From NCBI RefSeq assembly GCF_025698545.1, contig NC_068572.1, positions 1,736,001-1,800,000 of the forward strand: a stretch of 64,000 nucleotides of DNA, written 5' to 3'. The stretch comes from Gossypium raimondii (lineage: Eukaryota; Streptophyta; Magnoliopsida; Malvales; Malvaceae). Below, one piece after another: positions 59,236 to 64,000 of the stretch. Position 1 is the stretch's first letter; the number at the start of each line of letters is the position of its first letter. The notes under the pieces are model-generated. The model had not been told where the DNA came from, did no database searches, and was given only the letters and a program-made list of their open reading frames with translations. The position numbers and the translations under genes were made by a program.

Positions 59236-59719
59236 TGAAGTTGGTTCAGCATGCAGCAAACTCGACAGCATGCAGGCCATGAAGACCAAGACATGCAGGA
59301 GCTGCTGATGCAAGCTTATTTTTGTTTATTTTGTAATTTCTAGTCAATGAAATGTAATCTTAGTTCATTTCTAACTAAGTTAGGTTGTTGGTGATGTAAT
59401 TAGCTTATGTATGAGTGTAAACACAACTTTGTATAGGTTTACAAGCTAAAATTTCAAGTTTCCATGTAATTAGTGGGAGTAGGTGATGTTTAGGTAATTA
59501 CTTGCTGTTTTTGACAAGCTTAGTGCTTGGTTTATGTATTGGCATTATGCCATTATTCAATTTTATGAATATAATTCAGTTTTGTTCATCAATTTTCCTA
59601 TTCATTTTCTTAGCTTTTCTTTCTTTCTTTTGCTCGAATTCTCTTGTTTGCTCAGCAAGTCTCGAGACTTGCTCGACAAGTCTGTGCTGAGTCTGTTAGT
59701 TTCAGTTACAGCACCAACA
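59233..59719 (+). repeat. 3' LTR of copia element 2
   Basis: Nearly identical to the 5' LTR. The stop codon of the RNase H reading frame (TGA, 59233-59235) coincides with the first bases of this LTR. Confidence 0.9.
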
Positions 59720-61238
59720 AGCACTTCCAACTCCTTTAAAATTGGAATTTGAGGATTCAAGCAAGTTGAAAGAATTGGTCCTTGAAGCAAGTTGGAATGA
59801 AGGTTGAGATAATCCAAATTGTTTCCTGGATATTGCTCCAAAGCAATCAAAAAGTTATGAGAAAGGTCCAAGTATTGCAATCCTTCCCACCCTTCAGCTT
59901 CCCATCTGGATATTCCCCCAAAAATCATGTTATTTGAGAGATCTAAAACCTCCAACTGCGATGATTGAAAGAAATTCGGGAACTGCCTTACGCTACAACC
60001 AGAGAATCTCACAGCCGGGGGAAAGAATAGTTCACATCATTGCCGCTTGTGCTTAATGATAATAAACTATTACTTGAAACATCAAGAACTTCAAGACTCG
60101 TGAGTTTTGAAAGCATATCTGACTTGATCACACCACTCAAGTTATTTGATGACAAATCAAGATAACTAAGGTACACAAGATCAAAAATGAAATATGGTAT
60201 TGGACCACTCAAGTTGTTTGATGACAAATCAAGTGAAGTAAGGTTCACAAGATCAAAAATGGAACACGGTATCGAACCACCAATGTTATTATAACTCAAT
60301 TTAACATCTTGGATGGAACTAGGCTTCTGAATTCGATCAATGGGACTAACTAGTTTGTTATAACTAAGGTCCAAGAGTGGAAGAGATGGCAGAGAAAACA
60401 GCCAAGATGGTACTCCACCACTTATAGAGTTTTTATATAACTCAAGTACCTCTAGAAATTGAAGCTCACTAAAATGATTTGGAAAGGGGCCTTCCAAGTG
60501 ATTATTTGACAAATCCAAATGGGTAATTTTTGTGAGGTTTAAGATAGTTATCGGAAGTGGACCTGGACCACTCAAATTGCATGAAGAAAAGTTCAAATAA
60601 GTTAATTTTCTAAGGTTTCCAAAAACATCTGGAATCTGTCCTCTAAACGAATTTCCATGTAAACCAACGGAAATGATTTGACTGAGATTTCCTAATGATG
60701 CTGGAATTGACCCCTAAAACCACATTTGGAAAGGTCCAACAACTCAAGGTCACTACTCTAGTTTGTGTTAGGGAGATAACCTGTGAGATTTTCATGCTCA
60801 CTTAAATCTAAAACTTTGAGGTTTGGAAGCTGAGAAACTTGAGTTGGAAATTCCCCGTGTAATTGAGAATATGAGAGACTTAAATGTTCAAGTGATGAAG
60901 ACAAGTTTAGAAAGGAAGTAAGTGCAACATCAGACATATCTACACCATTAAGTGCAAGGTTTCTTAATTTGGTCAAGTTTGTTGCAAGCGTGTCAAAACC
61001 TTGGCCATCAAATCTTGAGATTAAGTCAAAGAGCCCATTAAAAGAGAGATCAAGATGGGTTAAACTCACCGACTGGCTAAAAAACTTCGATGAGATGGTG
61101 CCATTGAAATCATTATCAGCAAGGTTGAGTCGTTGGAGTCCATTAACGTGAAACAAGTTGCTAGTGTTCTCTAGAAGAGAGCCTCTAAGGTTGTTGGAAC
61201 TCAAGTCAAGCCATTGGAGGTTTTTGAAGTTGAAAGAG

Positions 61239-61770
61239 TGTTGGTGTTGGAGGTAGTAGCAAGCTGCTGAAGCTTTGCTTGGACAGCAAGCCTCGAGACT
61301 TGGAGAAGAAACAATCAAGCAAGAAAAGGAGAAAGAAAAATGCAAGTAGGAAAACAGAAAAGAAGAGAGATAATTTGAATGAAAAATGAGCTAATTTTCA
61401 TTAACATTCAAAGGGGCTTAATACCATTACATATATGAGATAACACATCACAAAAATAGACAAGTTACCACCTAATCTTGTACCTAACACGACTAAATTA
61501 CATTGAAACTTGATAATATGACTTGCTCAAGTTGTATTGCTGAATTATCAGTCAATCAACATCAAAGATACATCAAAATGTTTACCTACTTAGTTCAATT
61601 TGAACTAAATCACAAAAGGCTTAAAGGGTAACAAAATGCAACAAGCAAATCAGCAACTTCATTCTCCAACTGCTGCATACCACAGATCAATTGCCTGCTG
61701 CCATTTCTTCCAGCATGGCCACCTTTGCATGTCGTGCATGGCCACCTTTGCATGGGAACTAAACTCAACA
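61239..61770 (-). mobile_element. Solo LTR in RLP-E with target duplication
   Basis: 532 bases from TGTTGGTGTTGG to ACTCAACA, flanked by AAGAG on both sides (61234-61238 and 61771-61775). Removing it restores the RLP text 'ttgaaagaggctgttgtttg' seen in RLP-A and RLP-C. No internal region, so it arose by LTR-LTR recombination. A direct repeat 'ggccacctttgcatg' occurs inside at about 61720 and 61740. Confidence 0.88.
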
Positions 61771-61898
61771 AAGAGGCTGTTGTTTGCAAAGAGAGAACCA
61801 ACAACGCAACTCTGACTAAGATCGAAGCCGATTACATGACCAGTCACGTTGTTGCATTTCACTCTCTCCCATGAACAGCAATCAATGCTTTTGTTCAT

Positions 61899-63433
61899 AT
61901 AATTTGTTTGAAATATAATGTTTAAATATTAGTTATAAATATTTTTTTTGGAAAGAAAAGAAATAGAATAAACACAATATTTCACTATTTTTGAAATATT
62001 GATGGTTAAATTGACCTTTTAAAAAGGTTGAGGATCTCAAAAGAAAAAATAAAGATCAAATTGACAAAAAAATAAAAAGATTGAAGGCTAAATTTGATAT
62101 TATACCTAATTTCCCTCTACTTGTCTTGTTTAAAAATTAAAGTCCTTTTAATAATACTATTAATTTATTTATGTTAAATTTAATATGTGTTATAAATTAA
62201 ATTTTATTTTTAAATCAGGTTTTTAATACTAAAATACCACATATTCAAATGTGACGAAAGTTCATTAATAGTGTTATCAATTAGACTTTAATTTTCAAAT
62301 AAAGAGATTAAATTTTAAAATTGAAAGATTAAAGGTAGGGACCAAGGGTTAATTAAACCAAAATTTTAGTATTAGAAATTAGACATAATGATAAATTTAG
62401 CTCTTAACATTTACAATTTTTGTCAATTTGATCCTTTTTTAGTTAAATTTGACCATTAATCTTTCAAAAAGTGTCAAATCACTTCTATTTAATGAAATTA
62501 CTTGACTGAACAATAATTTTTAATAAAGTTAGCATGACAATACACATACAATTAATGCCGACATGACATTATTTGTATTATATGTTATACCAACATATAA
62601 TTTTAAAAATAAAGATAAAAATTCTAAATTCTAAAATAATTATAAAAAGTTCATAAATTTTCAAAATATTAGCATAAAAAGTATACATGAATTGACATGA
62701 TGATGCTATGTTTAAAAATGTAACATTTTAGTCCGTATTTCCACTAAAAATCAATCCGACTCTTTTCAAAAGATTGAGGTTCAATTTAACTCCTATTAAA
62801 ATGCCAAAAGATAAATTTAAGGTTCAATTTAACTCCTATTAAAATGCCAAAAGATAAATTTAACTCAAAAAATAATAATAACCAAATTGACAAAAAATAT
62901 GAAAAAAAATATAAACATCCAAAAATTAAATTTAACAAGCATGTGATGGGATATGGATGGAATTATGATAATTATTTCCAGGATGGTAGGCCTAGAAGAC
63001 TAGACTGGTCAAAGTCTTTGAAAGTTGAGTGACTCATTGGGATTTGGTTAAGAGGAATTTAAGGCTTTGAATTTGGGTTTAGATGTTTTGAAATTAAAGG
63101 TGATTACATATATTTTTGGAAGCAAAATTTTCTTTCAACACTTTCTTTATAAAATTTGATTATATCTGTTTTTTCTTTCCATAGTACTTATAATTACTTA
63201 AGGTCTTCTTTAATCCATAAATAGGAGGATAATGTGTTTCAGCGCACTCGAACCCACATCTTTATACATTGATAACAATAATCATACCAAATCGAGTTAA
63301 GACTAAATTGACTTATGAAAAAGGACAAGTATTACTATTTCGGTATTATTGCATTCTAAGATGTTTTATAGATTTTTTTTTTATACACCTCCGACTTATA
63401 AAATAAGTCGAGAGAACTAGCGCTTAAAGTAGG
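61899..63433. other. AT-rich upstream region of RLP-E
   Basis: Related to 41700-42560 upstream of RLP-C. A 46-base direct repeat, 'aacTCCTATTAAAATGCC' and following, lies at about 62789 and 62829. No gene. Confidence 0.6.
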
Positions 63434-63590
63434 TTGGAACCAACGTTGAGCATTTCCAAACTCTTTCCTGGAAATTGCTCCAAAGTGATAAAAGAAAAGT
63501 TATGAGCGAGGGTCTACTACTCGTGCCAGTTAATTTAAGGTTAGATTTTACTAGTGCTATTAGCTGGATTTGCAACAACAATGCTAGTCA
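63434..63590 (-). pseudogene. RLP relic sliver upstream of RLP-E
   Basis: Contains 'gcatttccaaactctttcct' and 'gctggatttgcaacaacaat', the same relic as upstream of the other RLP units. Confidence 0.6.
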
Positions 63591-64000
63591 ATGCTCTGAA
63601 AAAGTATGAATGTTAATAAAAATGGGTGGTATTTCAACTATGAAATTCATCGATGCTCTTAAGTTGATGATACACGTAATAAAAATTGAGGTTTTATGTA
63701 AGTTGATGGTATGAGTTCAAATAGTTTATTGGTCGGACGTTCACTTTCTTCAAGGATAATCTGTGTTCGAATCACAAATATAAACAAACAAAACATTGCA
63801 GAAGACAAAATAGAGAATCCAGTCTTTCCCTGTCTATTGGAAATTTGATTTCAAGTCTCTCTCCCATTCACAGAAGCTGCAACAAATAAGCTGAACTCCT
63901 ACTTTTTGTTTTGAGACCTTGACTTCCATATTTTCTTCACTTCCCATAACTTCATTCTTTACTTATTTACTTTATTAATACTAAGTTATTATAGTTTCAT
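63591..64000. other. RLP-flank sequence running off the window
   Basis: 63840-64000 repeats about 25670-25830 ('cccattcacagaagctgcaa', 'gagaccttgacttccatatt'). The cluster probably continues to the right. No gene seen. Confidence 0.5.

Larger units (their letters stand above)
54788..59719 (+). mobile_element. Ty1-copia retrotransposon 2 (in RLP-E), young
   Basis: LTRs 54788-55275 and 59233-59719, flanked by the target duplication AGCAC (54783-54787 and 59720-59724). A primer-binding site TTGGTATCTAGAGCC follows the left LTR. A purine tract (AAAGAGGAG) precedes the right LTR. The two LTRs differ at only a few places, mostly single-base indels, so insertion is recent. It lies opposite in orientation to RLP-E. 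Confidence 0.95.
54319..61898 (-). pseudogene. RLP-E: receptor-like protein pseudogene with two retroelement insertions
   Basis: RLP coding blocks read on the minus strand at 61898-61771, 61238-59720 and 54787-54319. They are separated by a solo LTR (61239-61770) and a copia element (54788-59719). The start is missing: similarity begins at 'NKSIDCCSWERVKC', so the signal peptide is gone. Further lesions: a Trp-to-stop change after GYLPNTN near 60756, a frameshift near 60712, another near 60010 between NYSFPRL and the next LRR, and loss of the C-terminal third, including the membrane helix. Clearly non-functional as a receptor. Confidence 0.9.

Noticed and set aside
1..64000. tRNA, rRNA or CRISPR-like arrays
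   Set aside because: None recognised. The tandem repeats seen are microsatellites and minisatellites without a repeat-spacer design.

Overview
This is plant nuclear DNA from a eudicot. It is AT-rich, genes have short introns with GT/AG borders, Ty1-copia elements are frequent, and long LTRs begin TGTAAC and end GTTACA. The mix of repeats (LTRs with 'CCCGTGTG' tracts, GGAGTCGCCACC-bearing repeats) looks like a Malvaceae genome, possibly cotton; that assignment is an inference from memory of such repeats and was not tested.

Layout. (1) 1-4.0 kb: a minus-strand MYB-CC (PHR1-like) transcription factor gene, cut by the left window edge. I could build seven coding exons with consistent splice phase; its 2-kb intron holds an old copia remnant. 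(2) 5.7-63.6 kb: a cluster of Cf-9/Hcr9-type receptor-like protein (RLP) genes, all on the minus strand. Two are full length (RLP-A 8.76-11.91 kb, RLP-C 37.93-41.04 kb). The rest are broken: RLP-B (16.7-24.0 kb, frameshifted, partly deleted and split by a copia element), an N-terminal scrap at 33.4-33.6 kb, RLP-D (47.0-48.0 kb, C-terminal part), a scrap at 50.8-51.3 kb, and RLP-E (54.3-61.9 kb, split by a young copia element and a solo LTR). (3) 49.7-54.8 kb: a tandem duplication, each copy carrying a small secreted cysteine-rich (defensin-like) gene beside an RLP fragment. (4) Between these lie solo LTRs, MITE-like foldback elements, nested LTR debris (26.6-31.3 kb) and one captured coding-exon fragment (32.75-32.98 kb).

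History. The cluster grew by repeated local duplication. The clearest case is a ~7.1-kb tandem duplication (5.76-12.87 kb copied to 12.87 kb onward). Relic slivers of RLP coding sequence sit upstream of most RLP units and mark them. Retroelements then disabled several copies. The surviving RLPs have signal peptide, LRRs, island domain, one membrane helix with GxxxG and a short basic tail without a kinase, so they would be expected to signal through a SOBIR1-type partner kinase (family knowledge, not shown here).

The most unexpected signal: the two LTRs of each copia element differ mainly at CTG/CAG trinucleotides, where one copy has CTG and the other CG, TG or TCG, and several frameshifts in the copia genes occur at the same contexts. 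This is not what methylcytosine deamination produces. It may be a systematic sequencing or consensus error at CHG-methylated sites, so the copia 'frameshifts' should not be trusted without read data. Coordinates of splice sites and repeat ends were counted by hand and may be off by a base or two.
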